Origin: Strigops habroptila | Lineage: Eukaryota > Chordata > Aves > Psittaciformes > Psittacidae | NCBI RefSeq assembly: GCF_004027225.2 | Contig: NC_044277.2 | Location: 39,474,305-39,538,304, forward strand | Direction: 5' to 3' | DNA length: 64,000 nt | Shown here: in pieces, positions 1 to 14,300 of the stretch | Layout of the letters: each line of letters opens with the position of its first letter | Position numbering within the stretch: the stretch's first letter is position 1 | Translations under genes and position numbers: made by a program | Notes under the pieces: generated by a model | What the model was told of the DNA's origin: nothing | What the model saw: the letters and a program-made list of their open reading frames with translations, nothing else | Database searches by the model: none

Positions 1-1268
1 TGGTATTACACAGATGTTGATTTCAGCCTACCCATCAATGTACTTGAAACCGAAGGCGCAGCCACTCAAACAAATTACACTAAGTAACAAGTGGCCCTGC
101 ATGAGCTACTGTGCAGTACCCAATGACTGCATTTACTATGTGATACATGAAAGAGAAATGAGAGCTAGCTTCTCTCTGCATCATTGAGCCTCAGAAGACA
201 ACACGGCATGAAATGAGTAGGTCGCTAACGTTCAGTGAGTTTGGGGAAAACTAATGTGTCTCTTTAATATCATCACCAGACTATAACCCAACTAAGTCGT
301 CAACTGAAATTTATCACTCTGTCCACCCCCTCCAGAAAGGCACATAGGAAGGTCTATTTGCAGGGTAGCAGCTGATGTTTGAAACCTTCATCTCATTGAA
401 GTAACGTAGCCTAATGCTCAACCTTCACATGTCTGGACGAATGTATTAACAGGACATTTGTTAGGGAGAATCATTAATAGCTACTATGTCTAAGGGGAGA
501 AGATGGTTATTTATTAACATGGCCTTCAACTAGTTAAAGATGTTGTTGGCAATAAACAGTCTTTTGCAAATGTGACCTCTTGCTTTGAGATGTGCCTGTA
601 ATTCAAACCCACTCAAAGATCATGAAAATATCACAACATGTCCATGAAAACAAGGAGGACAGAAGACTCACAGCCAACAAGCCCTGATGAAGGCTTTGAA
701 GGTGGCCTCATAGAAAGTATACCGCTTCTCCTTTATGTTTATTTTCTGTTTCCCTTTAACAAAAGGGGAAAAGATGGCACAGATCATTAGTACATATTAG
801 CTTTTGTTTTCTCAAATTCAGGTAACTACATGCTCATGCAATAAATAATTATTACAAACCTTACACGGTTTTATGCATTCTACAATTTGCTTGCAACATG
901 GATTAAGATAGTTAGGACTAAATTAGTGCAGAATTACTCTGTAGCAGCCTGGTCATTTTGTAACCCACATCACTTTGCATCCTGCAGCATTTACCATCTG
1001 GTTCCATTGGTCATAGGGCTTCTTCCTCTGCAGTCACCTCACATTTAAATGCTGACACATACTCATGGCCAAGCTTGCAACTTAAACATAGTATTTTTGT
1101 TAGAATAGCGTCATGTTATGACTTGGGCTCCTCTCTAACACACTGAATTTCACAAAAGAAAACCAGATTATTTTTTTTTCCACCCTCTTCAAATACCAGC
1201 ATTTAATTCAGTTGCAGAAAAAGAGTTACTTCTTCAGCAGACTACTTTATGTTTCATTAGCTGTACAG

Positions 1269-1313
1269 CATTAGATATACACATTAGATATACAGATTAG
1301 ATATACATTAGAA
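1269..1313. repeat. Short tandem repeat, unit about 14 bp (ATTAGATATACAC)
   Basis: Three adjacent near-identical copies of ATTAGATATACA(C/G) followed by a partial copy. This is a small minisatellite-like array in otherwise unique DNA. Confidence 0.75.
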
Positions 1314-4300
1314 GATCCCTCCTGAAACACAGGCCATTGTACTGGGGTATGCAATATGGATTTAAGAATGAATTTAAACTCAGATGAAAATTTGGGGTTA
1401 AATCAATCATGCTGATGTGGGCTAATACACTTACTCAGAGCCCAGTTCCTCCTGGAAGTTTGCAAACCTTGGACAAGTTTTCTTAAGTTGCAAGAGGAAG
1501 TTGCAAGAGTTCTCAAAAAAAAATCAGACAGTGCTGAATCCTTTGCCAGTGGATTACACTAGCAGAAATGAAGTTTTGTGATATATAATCTGTACAGGGG
1601 TACTAGAAGAACATTCATCACTAACGGTATAAGTATTCCTGTGAGGAACCACCTTGTTCTCACTGATGTAAGTAGCAGAACCTTCGTTAACTTCAAGGGT
1701 ATAAGGCTGTACTCTGGGTTCTGCAGCTTCACAGAGGTCTATCTATAACTCATTTATTTTACTTAATTTTAAACTCTGTGTAATTATATTCGTTTGAGGG
1801 CATGAATCTAAAACAGGCACATTCCAGCTGATTTCTTGCCCAGCTGTTCTAAGTGATTGCTGCAATTTGGGATACATGTGAGGGCACCAAAAGATACTGT
1901 CTGAAGCAACAGTTTACTGCAAATATGATAAATAGAACTCGAAGAGCTATATCATGAGCAGTTTTTGGAGGTTTTTAGATTAAATCCTTGAGATCAGGGG
2001 TTTTTGAACAGATATGAGTACGCTCTGTAAAACCTACCAAACATATCCTGAAGGACTGCAAACTGCCACTGAGTCAGGTCTGAAAACCTGGCATGTAAAA
2101 ACAGAAATACCCTTTAACTATAGTCTTGTGAAACTACATGCTCAAGCTGTGGTGACAGTAAGAGTGTAAAAGGAAATTCGTCACTGAATGAAGATGGAGT
2201 AAGAATTAACATCCAAGTTTTTAAGCATGCTTTTCACATTTGTTTTGTACATGAATAAGAAGTTTCTCTGCAGTTAACCAAAATTAAAAATATTTTACAT
2301 TCCTTCTATTTTCAGAGAGGAGTCAGAGTGGGAATCTGGGAACTCTCTTTTGAGAGAGGGTTATGAATCGCTGGTGTGATAGTTCACTTGATTGTTCCTG
2401 CTTTAAGCACTCTAAGGGAGAACTAGAGACCTTGCATTTTAAAAACGTGTGTCTTTGCAGGTGATCTTTTTCAAGGGCAAGGATGACACAGAGCTCCCCA
2501 AATCACCAGAACAGCAGCTATGCAAGAATATTAACTTGACTAAAGTTCTTTTATATTTGAGAGAAGTCATTCTACAGTAAATAGAAGTTCTGAGTAGAGG
2601 ACTGACTTGTTGCATTTGCTCAATACGTTAATTTATTTCATTTTCAGAAACTGATTAATACTTTGACCACTGCTACTATTTTGACTTTGCCTTGACATCT
2701 CTTGTTTTCTGGCTTTAAAAACAATCAAAATTGCTGTATTCACAATGTACCATAACGGGATTGCACAGCATTTAGCACTTCCTGTTGTTTCCAATCCTCC
2801 TTAATGGTCAAGAGCCTTGCAACTGGTAGCAGATGAAGACCTAGCAGTTACAATCACAGACATTCTCACTGAACTAGGCTCTGATCTTGTGACTGCACAC
2901 AGCTTGGAGGAGCTCTACAGACTTCGAGAGACTCACACCAGGACTTTCTGCACAGAGTACAGGACACAGCCTGTGTGCCTTAAAAAGAAGGGCACCATGC
3001 TTGATAATTTTGGCAGATTTAGACACACAGTAAACTGAAGGTTCATGACAAGAATTATTTTCAGCTGCATACTGCAAACTGCAAGAATTTCACAGCATGA
3101 TTACTACAACCATACTGGCTGCTCATTAAAGCTTGTAACCTTTGTAACTTCAAATATCAAACCTCTAGCTCACAGCCAGGCCATGTGATTACACTGTACC
3201 TAACAAAACATCTCAAACTGTGCTCAAGCCCCACTGTTTATATGTGATTTTAGCACTCATGGAGCATGCAGCTAACTTCCCAAGCAAGAACTAAGAATAA
3301 ATCAGTGTTCACAATGGTTACCCAAGTTTGTTTCAGGAGAACTGTGAACAATGAACTTAAAATTGAATTCCACAAAATTCAGCATTGTGCAAAGAAGACG
3401 CTTTAAAAATCAGTAAGACTGCTTCATTGTTGGGGATGCAACCAAGTTCTCAGGACCATATGAAAGCCATATGAGAAAAGGTATAGCAGAGGAGACTGAA
3501 ATCCCTATTAAGTCAGAAATGGCGTTGATGATGAGAAATGAATGAAGAGGGAAGGCTGCAGAAGCAGAGAAATAAAAGGAGAAAAAAAACAATGAAATAA
3601 GAATGCAAAGGATGATAGCTAGTGGGGTAGAGACAATTAGGGTCCCCAGGAAAGCACATTTTATCAATCAGTATGACAAGATACAGAACATGTAATAAAC
3701 AAAACATATAGTCACATCACTGAAACTGCATTCTCTGCTCAAAGGAGAAATTGCTTTCCTGCATCATACCATGCCAAGCATATTGATATTTTTGCTTTTA
3801 TTGCAGGAGCAAGGGAAAGGACTTTTTACCCATCTAAACCCAGCAAGAAAAGACTGCCATTGTACATAGTCAAACACATTACAGAAAAGAATACTATTCT
3901 GACCTCAGATTCAAATAAGCTATTCAAATGCTGAATTTTGCATTTTCTGACACTTGTATCCAATGCCCTCAGTCCTGCTTAAACACACCATCGAGAGCAG
4001 AAACATCTCACCTGAAGCACCTTTCTCTCACTCATTCACCAGCCAAATCTTTTTTCTGCTGGTGCCGGCTCTGCTCAAGTTGTTCTTCAAAACTTGCACT
4101 GCCTTCTCAAAGCTAAATTTCTTAAGTTTCACTTTCTGTGGGGACAGAGCATACGGGGCATATCAATGCTGAGGAGCACAGCATTGAAATCCTGGAATAA
4201 GAGCTGCTGCCTTAGCACTGCACTCCCACAATACCAAGCCTTGATTTCCTCTTCACAGGCCAGCACATATGCTGGTAAATCCATGTTCTGCTTCACTGCA

Positions 4301-7300
4301 CCAGGTGTATTTACAAGGAGGGTCAACGCTGGTTCAAAAACGTTTTACATGTGCCACTACAAAGCACAGAAAGAACTCCCACATATGACAGAAATTAAAC
4401 TTGACCAGAGAAGGTCGAAGCAACATTGTAGAATGGCAGACAAAGGGGTAGCAGACAATCCACACTGACTATTTTTAAGATACAAACTGTTTCAAGTCAA
4501 GTTGAGGTCACCATTTAAAATCAGATATGGTAAACGGTGGCTGTTGTCTCTAAAGAGAGATTACACCTACACATATTACATACTCTAGGTTGTCTTGCCG
4601 GCCATCTGTAGAAGTACAAAGCTGCCCTTTAAGTAGGCATAGGCTTCTTAAAACGCTGTGAGGACCATGTCAGTGCTGCCAGACTGGTAGTCCATTGGAC
4701 TTCACAACTCTTCAAGAGGCTGGGGGTACATATTTCTGGGCACACATTCCCAGGCACATATTCTCTGATAAGGTAGCACAAGTAGGTTACAAATTGTAAT
4801 TAGGTTATGAAAGGTGATCAGGCTTATTTTTCTGGAAGTGGAAAAAGAAACATTGCTGCACAGTCAAGAGATGAAATAAACCACTAACAGTCCTGAAGAC
4901 AAAGCTGGAGAGAAAGAAACAACAGAATGATGTCGGGGAAGGAAGCAGCCATAGGGAGTACTGCTACAGCAGGATACTGAAACATGGCTTTTTCCAGAAA
5001 ACTGGGGAGAAACAGCCCCAACCAACCAGCACATTATTACTAACAAAGACATTTGAAGCAGTATGGCTCTAAGACTTTTGCAGACGCACTGGTAAGCATC
5101 ATGGGCAGAAGGATGGGAACTGTTACCAAGGAAATTTAGTGGGAGATTTTCAGAAGAGACAAGCTCTCCTGGTCAGGCCCACCAAGAGTACCGCTGTCCA
5201 CCGCCTGCCTAGCAGAAACTGACTACATACCAAGAGAAGTGGGCTGAGTATTCACCTCAACATGGCCTGGTGCTTCTCCACTGGTGTCAGGACGGCTGCT
5301 GCAATCTCTCTTGCAGCCAGTGCAAATACAGATGGAAATCAGTGGCAGAGCAAAGACCTCACAAGATAGAAAAAGGAAGGCAAAGTGCCACACCAGCAAT
5401 ACAGCTGGAAAGTTGCTTAAAAGGCAAGTTTTCCCACACTCCTCACTTGCTGCAATGCTTTTCTCCAGTTCTTGCATAGTTTAGCAGATCTTTTGCAACA
5501 GTAGGTCTGTAGTTACAAAGACGTACTTTGAAAACCATTTACATGCTCTGCTACACCATAACAGCACATTCAAATGAACTTTGCAATGTATTTTGAACAA
5601 GTTGAACCCAGGACATCCAACATAGGATTTCCTCTTTCTCCTGCCCATCCCCTTCCTGTGTGTTTACTGAAAACTTTCACTTCCCCAGTGGCACTGACAC
5701 CAGCTCTGGTGATCACTTAACCCTGTGTTCCACTCACATCCACTCACACCTGAATCACAGCCACCCCAGGGCACTTACTGAAGGGTTTTAGAGATCTCAT
5801 CAAGATACATGGTAAAGATAAGACTGCCCTGGAGAAAACCATTTTCTGTCCACTGGATCTAATGTCTGTATGCCTCATGTTGCTGGCAAGGGATACTCAA
5901 GCAGACAATTTCAATAAATACACTAGATGCACTATTATCCAGATCCTTTCTTACTCAGTTGATACTACCAGGAAATATTTTCTTTGTCTGAATAGAGTAA
6001 AACTTAGTCATAGTTCAGACCTACTGATTTATAAATACGTTATCATTAGGTAGGAATTCACTTAAGCATACTGTTTACCTTTTAATACTAATTTTGGTCT
6101 AAGTTCCTAGTACAGTCATACATGGAAAGAACAAACCTGCTTAGCAGCCAAATACACTTCTGTGCTAACTCCTGTAATACCATACCATTTTAGTTTATGC
6201 CCAAGAACAAGCTTGAATAAGATTTCACCAAAAATTGATCAAACAGGTTTGTACACACATATCTGTACAAACTAATGAAGGAAACATGAAAGGTGAAGCA
6301 ATATATCAGATGCCACATCAGAAAGCCCACTTAATAGACTACGTTTTTGATGACGAACTTCCTGAAATGTCTTTCTGCTTAGCCAACAAAGGAGTAGTTA
6401 AGAACATATCCCAGAGGGAGTCTATTCCCTCCAAACTTTATCATGTCCAGAATTCCAGCAGCCCTCTAAAATAGAGGAAGCTGCAGAAAACACCATTCCA
6501 GAAGTATAGCTGCATCCCATACTTCAACCCCTGTGGTGAGCTATCACATTTTCCAGTTTAAGGTCACACAACTTGCTGTCACAGGCACTTTCAAGAAATG
6601 GCCTGGTCACAAGAATGTGCACAGTAAAAAGCAGGTCTTTGAAAACTAAAGTAGCAAATTCTACAACATAACCACAATTTAGGCAGGAAGAAGTAGCCTC
6701 ATGCTACACGCAGCAGAGACCATAGAGGAAGAAGGACGCATTGTTCAGACTGTTTATCATTTGAGTCCTTTGAACTGAAGAAGTAAGATAGTATGCTGTG
6801 CAAACACAGGAACCAATTGTAGGTACTTAAGATGCCAGCAGTTTGAAAAAGATAGACAATGCTGACTTAAGGGATGGCAAACACTGGCCTGAATGGTACT
6901 GGTCTACCCTTTTTCCCTCAGAGAAATGAGATCTACCAATTTTCCTCCTTCACCTTTTCCTGGTTTCCTCCTCCTCTCCCCAGAAAAGTGTTACTGTCAA
7001 ATACCATCTCTCTTCTAATGCTCAGCTGACAAGAATAACTGATGTGTTTCCCTGTATGGGTAGTTCTTTAGTGCACATAACAAATACAAGTATCTCATAA
7101 ATATCTGGAGGAAATGCTTCCAACAGAAGGTTAATTCTGCCTTTCCATTTTGTTCTGAGAACCCACATTTTCAGGAAAGATGGCAAACATGACCGTGAGT
7201 GATTCAGCCTCGGAAATTACAGCATTTAATGACAATGTCAACAGGAAATGTATTTGAATCAGGCAAAAATAAATATGAAAGCACAGACCTTTCCATCCTT

Positions 7301-8863
7301 CCCTAAAGGACAATTAAGTTTAAGCTAGGAACAGCCACACTAAGGATAGTTACATTGTATTTGCCTTTTACTAGTAGAAGCTGATTTCTTTGAGAAGGTA
7401 CCACTACTGTTTGCAGTATAGTGGTCCCCTTCTCCTTGTGTGCTTCACTAAAGACTTTCCATATGAATGTAACTTTACATTTTTTATCTACATTATTTCC
7501 TATGGCATGTCTCATCAAGTCTGGAAGCCTTTCTCTCTATACCATTTCTAGAACCCCTACACTCTCGTGAAAGAAGGGACATAAATAAATGGGAGAAACA
7601 GGAAGTAGGAATATGATCAGCAGGAGAAAAATCCTAATTCTCAGCAGAGCAACTGGTTCTTCAACAGAATGAAGCTGTTCTTGGCAACAGAAATCCTATA
7701 GAGGTAAAATAACAATATATATTACTTAACAGAGTCAGGTGGTTTGGTGCAATTATTTACACACTCGGCTCCATAGCTTCAGAAGGAAGTATCACCTACT
7801 GCACACAAAAGCTCCCCAAACCCTCAGGGTCCCCAGCCAACGGATTCTCCTCCCATTCCTTGCATTACCATCTGACAGCTCACGTCCTTTAGGCATCACT
7901 GGTGCTGCAGAAATACAACTCTGTGTACAGCCACGCTACAAGACCAGAGCGCTAGGAATCCTAGTCTACACCTAATGCCCACCCCATGCCTTCATTTAGT
8001 CAGTTACTCCTCATCTGCTTGTTTTCTGTGTTCATTCAGTTTTCCAAAGGGCTCCCTGAACCCTGGGAGTAAATCTAGCTCTACAATTCCCTGGGCACAA
8101 GAAATAAAGCCACTCAGCATATGCATATATGGAAAGGAGGAAAGATCTCACCACCTAGCCCTTTGAGAAAAATTAAAATTGCTTCACGGTCAATAACTTT
8201 CCATCCAAAAACCTCGAAGATGCCCATTAAGATTCCAAATAACATGCAAAGTACAGATAGGAAAACATCTCCTTTTTGTGACAGAAATGGAATCACATCT
8301 GAGATTAAATATCGCAGTTCTTAAACTTCCCTGAATAGCTGCAGAGGCCAAATGCTGTTCTCTGATGTGCAGCACGAGACAGGCTTGTAAGCCACCCCTC
8401 TGAAGATCTGGTACTAAGCTAAGCCAGGAGGGCCTCAGGCCTTTTTCATTGCCTGTTATAGAAATTTCTTCCTGCAACACTTGCTGTTCTGTGATGCCAT
8501 TTATTTACAAGAGCCACCAAGGCCAAAGGAAGATAGCTTACTTCCATTAGAGACAAAATGGGAGTAAAAAGTATTATGAAAGAGTTACTTAAACATTCAT
8601 TAATCCTTATATTTTCATAAATACACACAAGAAAGAATTTCACATTTATGGAAACTCTCTCAAATGGGTAACATTGAAACCAGGAGTATTAAACATCATA
8701 AAGGCAATGGGGTTTGTATGCAAAAGTTTCATAATTCATTGCATTGTCAGAAGAAGTCATTGTGCAACTCCATTGCTCAAGGAGCTTACAAGAAAAGACC
8801 TAAGCCTTACTGTGTCTTTTGTATATTTATATAGGAAACAAAAAACCTCAACATATTTACTCA

Positions 8864-8911
8864 AATAAACAAACAAAAAAAAAAAAACCCAAAAAACCCA
8901 ACAAAACCCAA
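8864..8911. repeat. A-rich low-complexity tract (AAAC/ACAAA and poly-A)
   Basis: A-rich run with interspersed C: AACAAAC units, a run of about 13 A, then AACCC/AACAAAACCC motifs. A second run of about 14 A follows near 9000-9012. This is simple sequence with no retroposon body that I recognise. Confidence 0.7.
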
Positions 8912-10429
8912 CAAAATGAGAGGAAAGCAGAGTAATTCCAAGCTAGCCAGCTACTTTATAAACAAAGTTCTACATTGATCTACACTATTACAGTTAAGAA
9001 AAAAAAAAAAAAGTATCTCAATAGCACACAGAATAGGTATTTATTAAATCAAGAACTCTTCTCTGCCTAGTCTGTAGCTCACCAAGTTGAAGGAGAAAGC
9101 AAAAAGCTATGAATCTCAAAAGGGATCCATAGGATGAGACATCTGTTGATCTCGGAGTTCATTTATTTTAACCTTGCTCAAGAATCCATAACGTCCTAAT
9201 AACAGTATCTGATTTCTAGGTTGTTGCTACTTTTTCAGAGAAATCTACTAGATTTTTTTTCTCATCCATGCTTTCAGTGCTATCGTCTAGATACAAAGTT
9301 CCAACACATAAAAGGTAAGTAACACTTACTCCACATTCAATATTGGGTTGGAAACAATTCACACAAGCACAATTTGACTATCCATCCCTTCCGTAAAACT
9401 GAACTACATTTTCCCAACATAACTTTGCAATTTCCCAACAAATACCTTTTTTTTTTTGTTTGTTTGTTTGGTTGTGTGGTTGATTTTTTTAATAACTCTC
9501 TAGTGCTACTACGACGAGTGCAGACCCATTTACATGGCACTCATACTTTACAGATACTTGCAACTAGCATTAAGATTCCGAAATTACAAGTCTCCCAGGC
9601 ACTTTATGGGATCAAGATAAGAAAATGTAATTTCTAATTTGTATTACGATGGACTAAAATATATTAAGATTGGTCAGATCATTTCTTTTTTTCAAAGACA
9701 GGAATGAAAGGCAAGAGATGGGATACTGAGTTGGGGTTTCAGCTGAAACAATACAATCAGAACTCAACCTTTGTGCTCCCTGTGTGTATCATCAGCAGTA
9801 ATATGATCTGGCTAAACAAGTTTTAAGTGTTAATCAATTTGGTCTTCAGTGCCAACAGAGAGGAGCAGAGCAGCAAGATGAGTTCTTGCAAACCCATTCC
9901 CTGCAAACACATAAAAAATGCAATTTCGACACAAACTCTTAGCTGCTTTACTGAAGGTACAGCATGAGCTAGAGACCTAGCCTGACTTTCAGATCCTAAA
10001 TGAAAACTGGAAGGAGAAAACCCCTCAAGACCATTCCTCAGGCATACAGTACTGTTACAATAGCAGTCAGAGAGAAACACCACGCATCAAACATCGCAAG
10101 ACCATTTTCTCCTCTTTCAAGCTAAGGTGCATTTAAGAGGAAGCAGCTTGAACTTGGAAGACGCTTCAGGAATTACTCTCCTAGAAAAAGCGGTGTAAGA
10201 AGGGATACCCAGAGGTCACATTGTTTCTCCGAAGTCAAGGCTATTGCCTTGGCTTGAGACACCGAGCGCAGACTTTGACCAGCTAATTTTACACGCTTTC
10301 CGGCACCAAAAAGCCAGAAGTCACCCGAGCCCTCAAGATCACAGCAGAAGCCGGGCAAAGCAGCAAGAGGTAAATCATGCTTTTGAGAACGATTTCTCTT
10401 TTTTTCTCCCCAAATGCCGTATATTCCCT

Positions 10430-11110
10430 TTCAAACCCCATCCATTCCTACCGGGAAGGTCAGGCGGCAGCAGCACCTCCTCCGGGAGGCAGAAGCGAGG
10501 TCAAGCCGCCTCGGAAAGCACCTCGTACCCGCCGCGCCGGGGCGGGGGCACCGAGGCAGCCCGGCCGGGCACCCCCTGCTCCCTCCCTGTGCAAGCCCGT
10601 GGGAGAAAGCCGGGAGCGCTGGGGCTGACCACCCCGCCGCCGCCCGCTCCCGTCGCTGCCCCCCGGTGAAGGCACTTACTTGCCCCGGTGCGAAAGTTGA
10701 GCCGGCAGCGAATGCGCTCCACAGTTACTGTCGGGGCGTGGAGAGAGAGGGGTGTCCCGGGACGGGGCTCGGCGGGGCCGGGCGGACTCGGTGTGCGTGT
10801 GGAGCGAGGCGCTGCTCCCCGCCGGCCGCAGAGGGGGGCAGCCGGCGGAGGAACCTCGCCCGAGCGCCGGCGAGGTTAGCAGCGGTTGGCTAGCAGCCTC
10901 TCCCCTTACTTCCTGGTGCCGGGCTCGATTTGCATGCGGGGCTGCGAAGGGAGAGCGGGGCGAGGACAGCGGGAGAGGCTGGCTGCGGGCGGCTCCCGGC
11001 ACAGGGCACAACGGCGGCGGGGCGCAGCTCTTCCGGCTGAGCCGCGGGGCGAGGGAGGCTGTAACGGGGTGTCGTGGGGCAGGAGCTGTGGCTGGGATGT
11101 AGGGGATATG
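10430..11110 (-). promoter_or_regulatory. LYN: CpG island promoter, probably LYN; octamer and ETS/PU.1-like sites
   Basis: GC content and CpG density rise sharply over about 680 bp, against AT-rich, CpG-poor flanks. No TATA box precedes the presumed start. Read on the minus strand, the canonical octamer ATGCAAAT (10935-10928) is followed 14 bp later by AGGAAGT (10914-10908), an ETS/PU.1-type site. That pairing is typical of lymphoid and myeloid promoters and fits LYN, a Src-family kinase of B cells and myeloid cells. Long open frames on both strands here reflect high GC, not coding. The alternative is a CpG-island promoter of an unrelated noncoding RNA. Confidence 0.65.
10680..10900 (-). other. 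LYN: Probable LYN noncoding exon 1 (5' boundary approximate)
   Basis: On the minus strand the sequence reads GGGGCAA|GTAAGTGCC. This is a near-consensus 5' splice site with its GT at 10679-10678, in the expected position for a 5'UTR exon in a CpG island. The transcription start cannot be read from sequence. About 10.88-10.91 kb is a guess based on the octamer and ETS sites just upstream. In vertebrates LYN lies downstream of TGS1 in the same orientation and starts with a noncoding exon, which matches this strand and position. The ATG-bearing second exon is not in the window. Confidence 0.5.
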
Positions 11111-11269
11111 CCTCTGCCGGGCTGCCCCCAGGCCCGCAGAGCTGCTGCGGTCAAGGAGGGAGTGCCCCAGAGCAAGCTTCAGGAGGAGAACCAGCCACCG
11201 TTAAAAGTTACGACTAAATAAAACCTTGTTAGTCTGGGAGGAAAGAAAAGGTCTTGTTCCACCAAAAGC

Positions 11270-11302
<33 letters not shown>

Positions 11303-14300
11303 TCATCAGCTTCTCCAAAACTCCCCTATAGCAACTTCTAAGTTGCTGGGAGGCTGGGTTGGAAGAAAAGAAAGAACAAGTAAGGTTATCTTTTTTTTAA
11401 CTAGCCTGTTGAAAAGTGAGAAATAAAATCTCACAGGTCAGCAAAACGGGAAACATGAATGTGTGGGCGTAACACCCAGAGGATGCAGCTGAAAAGCTCT
11501 ACAAGAGCTGGAATGAAGGTGGTGTGTGTGGACTGCCAGACCACCTGGATGAGTTCGGGTCACAGGGATTTCAAGGGCAGAATTTCAGTAGAAAAACATT
11601 CTGGATTTCAGTATAAAGTGTTGAAGAGAATGGAATGAGTTTGGGGATCAGAGTGGTGCTAGATACAAGATCTTTGGCACTGATGGAAAGGCCTAACATC
11701 ACAGTGATGTGCTGCTGGCACAACCATTTCACTTGAGTATGGGCTGCAGTCCTGTCTCAAGGCTGGGACTCCAGCACACAAGCCACTACCTCTATCTCAT
11801 AGAAGACTCAGCCCATAAAGCAGTCAGACCATAATCTGTCACATCTAAATCAGTCCCAGATGTCCTTGGGCATCTGCAGAGCTCTGAAAAGCAGTGGGCG
11901 ATAGTTGCTTGTCTTCTTTGAATTATATCATTGATTAAAATAATGTCCTGTAGATGCTCACTGTACGACCAGCTTCTAAAAATATTATAAGGAATTCCTT
12001 CAAGTTCTATTAATAAAATGTCGGTGAATATTTTCTCCCTTCCCCAAACTTTTGTAAAGATGTTTAAAAAGAAAAAACAAAAAACCCACACAAAATAACC
12101 TTTTTCTCTATGAAAACTTTATACAAAAAGGAAAGATGAGAATTGTTTACATTGTCTTGGGCTTGGTGGACATTTTTAGTTGGAAATTTGGATTCCAAAA
12201 GCTTATGTAAAATGAGCTATTTCTGTTTGGAAGTGCTGCCACAGAGGCTTAAGAAAATGTACTGTGACTCATGTTTCCATTTTCCTCTATAGGGTAAGTA
12301 CCTTGATCTTGTGTCTTTCTTATCGGAGAGGAGAAATGGTGCACAGATCCCACATCTGTCTTGGCCTCTTTCCTTCCTATTTCTTCTTTCATTATCAGGT
12401 ATTCTGCTGGGTTTAAAAATCACCTTCTCCTATCAAAGCATTAGTGAAAATAAACCAAAATTTAGTTTTAAAATTGCATAATAGAGTCTAGGAGTCTAGT
12501 AAAATACGATAATGTGAGTCATTTGGGAAAATAAACGAAGTGCTGAATTGCCCTTATTAGGATGCTATGCAATAGCAGGTGGAGAAGGTGTAGCACAAAC
12601 TCACCAGTTCTGCCTCAAAAGAACTGATGTGAAGAAGGGTTGGAACAGAATAAATACACCTTGCTTTATAAGAAAAAGCAAAGAGAGGTTATTAACATTT
12701 GAAATAAGTCACAGTTTTATGCATCCTCACTCCCACTGATAGGAGGAATATGTACAAAATGTACCTTAGAAAGTGTAAACAGGAAAGGAGCTCTCTCCCT
12801 CAGTATATATTCACCAAAAGAGAAAAATAAACTGCTTCCAGCCTCACTACATCTGCAGATCTGCTGTTCATCACATGTTTTAAATGCCTTTGCATATAGA
12901 TCAAGAAAGTTGGGGTGTGGTGTAAAACAGGGCAAGAAAGAAACTTCAAGCCTGTCACTGCAGTGGAAGTCCTTGTACGAAGGGCCATGACTCATGTTAG
13001 CCAGCTAATGTTCACACTCAGCAATTAATTTTCCACTTTGGGCAGGTTTGAGTCCCAGATTATGTCTCTACGGCTGAATTAAGCATGGCTGCAAGACAGT
13101 GCTCCAGACTGAGGCTAGCTGGCACTGAGAGAATCCATGTCCATGCTTTTGGCATCCAGAACACATAGACTACACTAAACTGGTAGTTGAATAGTTCCTG
13201 GCCCATGTTTACTTCCAGATCAGCTCTGGAAATATTTTGAGAGTGCTAAGCAGCCTGGATGAGGGATCAGTCCAGCAATTTGTCAATAGGCTCTGAGGAA
13301 CATCCAGCAATATTTCCTTTGGAACCATTAATTAGTGCCCTATATGTGGCCCTGTAGACTCCAGACCAATCCAGCTATGCACCCGTTTAGGTAGCTGCTG
13401 ATCACTGGATGGCATCCGGGAGCGCGAAGTGGCACAAACAGTAGGGGACAGTGGCTCTGGGCAGTAAATCAAACTTTGTCATGGACAATGAAACTACAGA
13501 TTTCACCTTATGTTTTTATGTATTTCTTAATCTCATGGTTGCTGAGCACTTTCTGTGGTATGCTGAACCCAAAAGCAGAGCAGTAATGGAGGAGTAGTAG
13601 TTAGTCATGAAAGCCAGAGCAGTAGTTTGAGAGAGATCTCAAGGAACACCTGAGTTCATTCCATCCGAAAAAAAAAAACCCCAAACCAGGGACAAGATCA
13701 TTTTGTTCAAAAATAGGTTTAGAAGGATTTAAATTCCTAGAAGAACAGGGAAAAAGAGAGCAAAGATAGGTGTAAAATTAAAACATTGAGGCATCCAGCT
13801 TTTTTGAATGAACCAGTTTTGGAAACTCATTTTCAGTTTGTTGACACAGTAAAATGTCTTCTCTTTAGAAATCCCAGCATTTTCATAGTCACTGCTTGCA
13901 TAGTAATTCTGTATTTTATTTCTTCCTCAAGGGATTATCATTAAGTAGTTTAAGTTGTTATAAATTGTTAATTACTTTGTAATAACATAGCAATTTTTAA
14001 AGGAGTAGTGAAGAGTAGATTATAAAAAAAGGAGATCCAAATCACACAATCATTCTTCACACAGTGTCATTGGCAGAAAAAAAGCAAACCACAAAACCCC
14101 AGAAAATAAAAGCAGTATGTTTTCTTGTCGTAACCCATGGTTTTAGAGAAAGCCATATTGACCTATGTAAGAATATTTACAAATTTTATTCTAAGAAATG
14201 TGCTCCTCATGAGAAAGACACTTTGCTCTTGCATGTTTGTTCAAAGAAAAATAATATAGGAAATTAATGTTACTATCAAATATGAAGCAAGTTAATGCAC

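Larger units (their letters stand above)
1..10679 (-). other. LYN: Presumed first intron of LYN (no coding exon seen)
   Basis: This stretch lies downstream, on the minus strand, of the CpG-island exon whose donor is at 10679, and I read it as LYN intron 1. No six-frame translation resembles the LYN N-terminus (MGCIKSK...), its SH3, SH2 or kinase domains, or any other protein I know. I see no CR1 3' end or LTR in it. It holds AT-rich unique DNA, a 14-bp tandem repeat near 1.27 kb and A-rich tracts at 8.87 and 9.0 kb. The open frames up to about 140 codons look like chance. The assignment depends on synteny with TGS1, not on coding sequence. Confidence 0.55.

Noticed and set aside
6497..6517. 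Minus-strand ATGGGATGC (Met-Gly-Cys), like the acylated start of Src-family kinases such as LYN
   Set aside because: The following codons (SYTSGM) do not resemble LYN exon 2 (IKSK...), and there is no downstream coding frame of the right kind.
10244..11221. Multiple 60-159 codon frames in the left CpG island
   Set aside because: Same GC-composition effect. The strong minus-strand splice donor and promoter motifs fit a noncoding first exon better.
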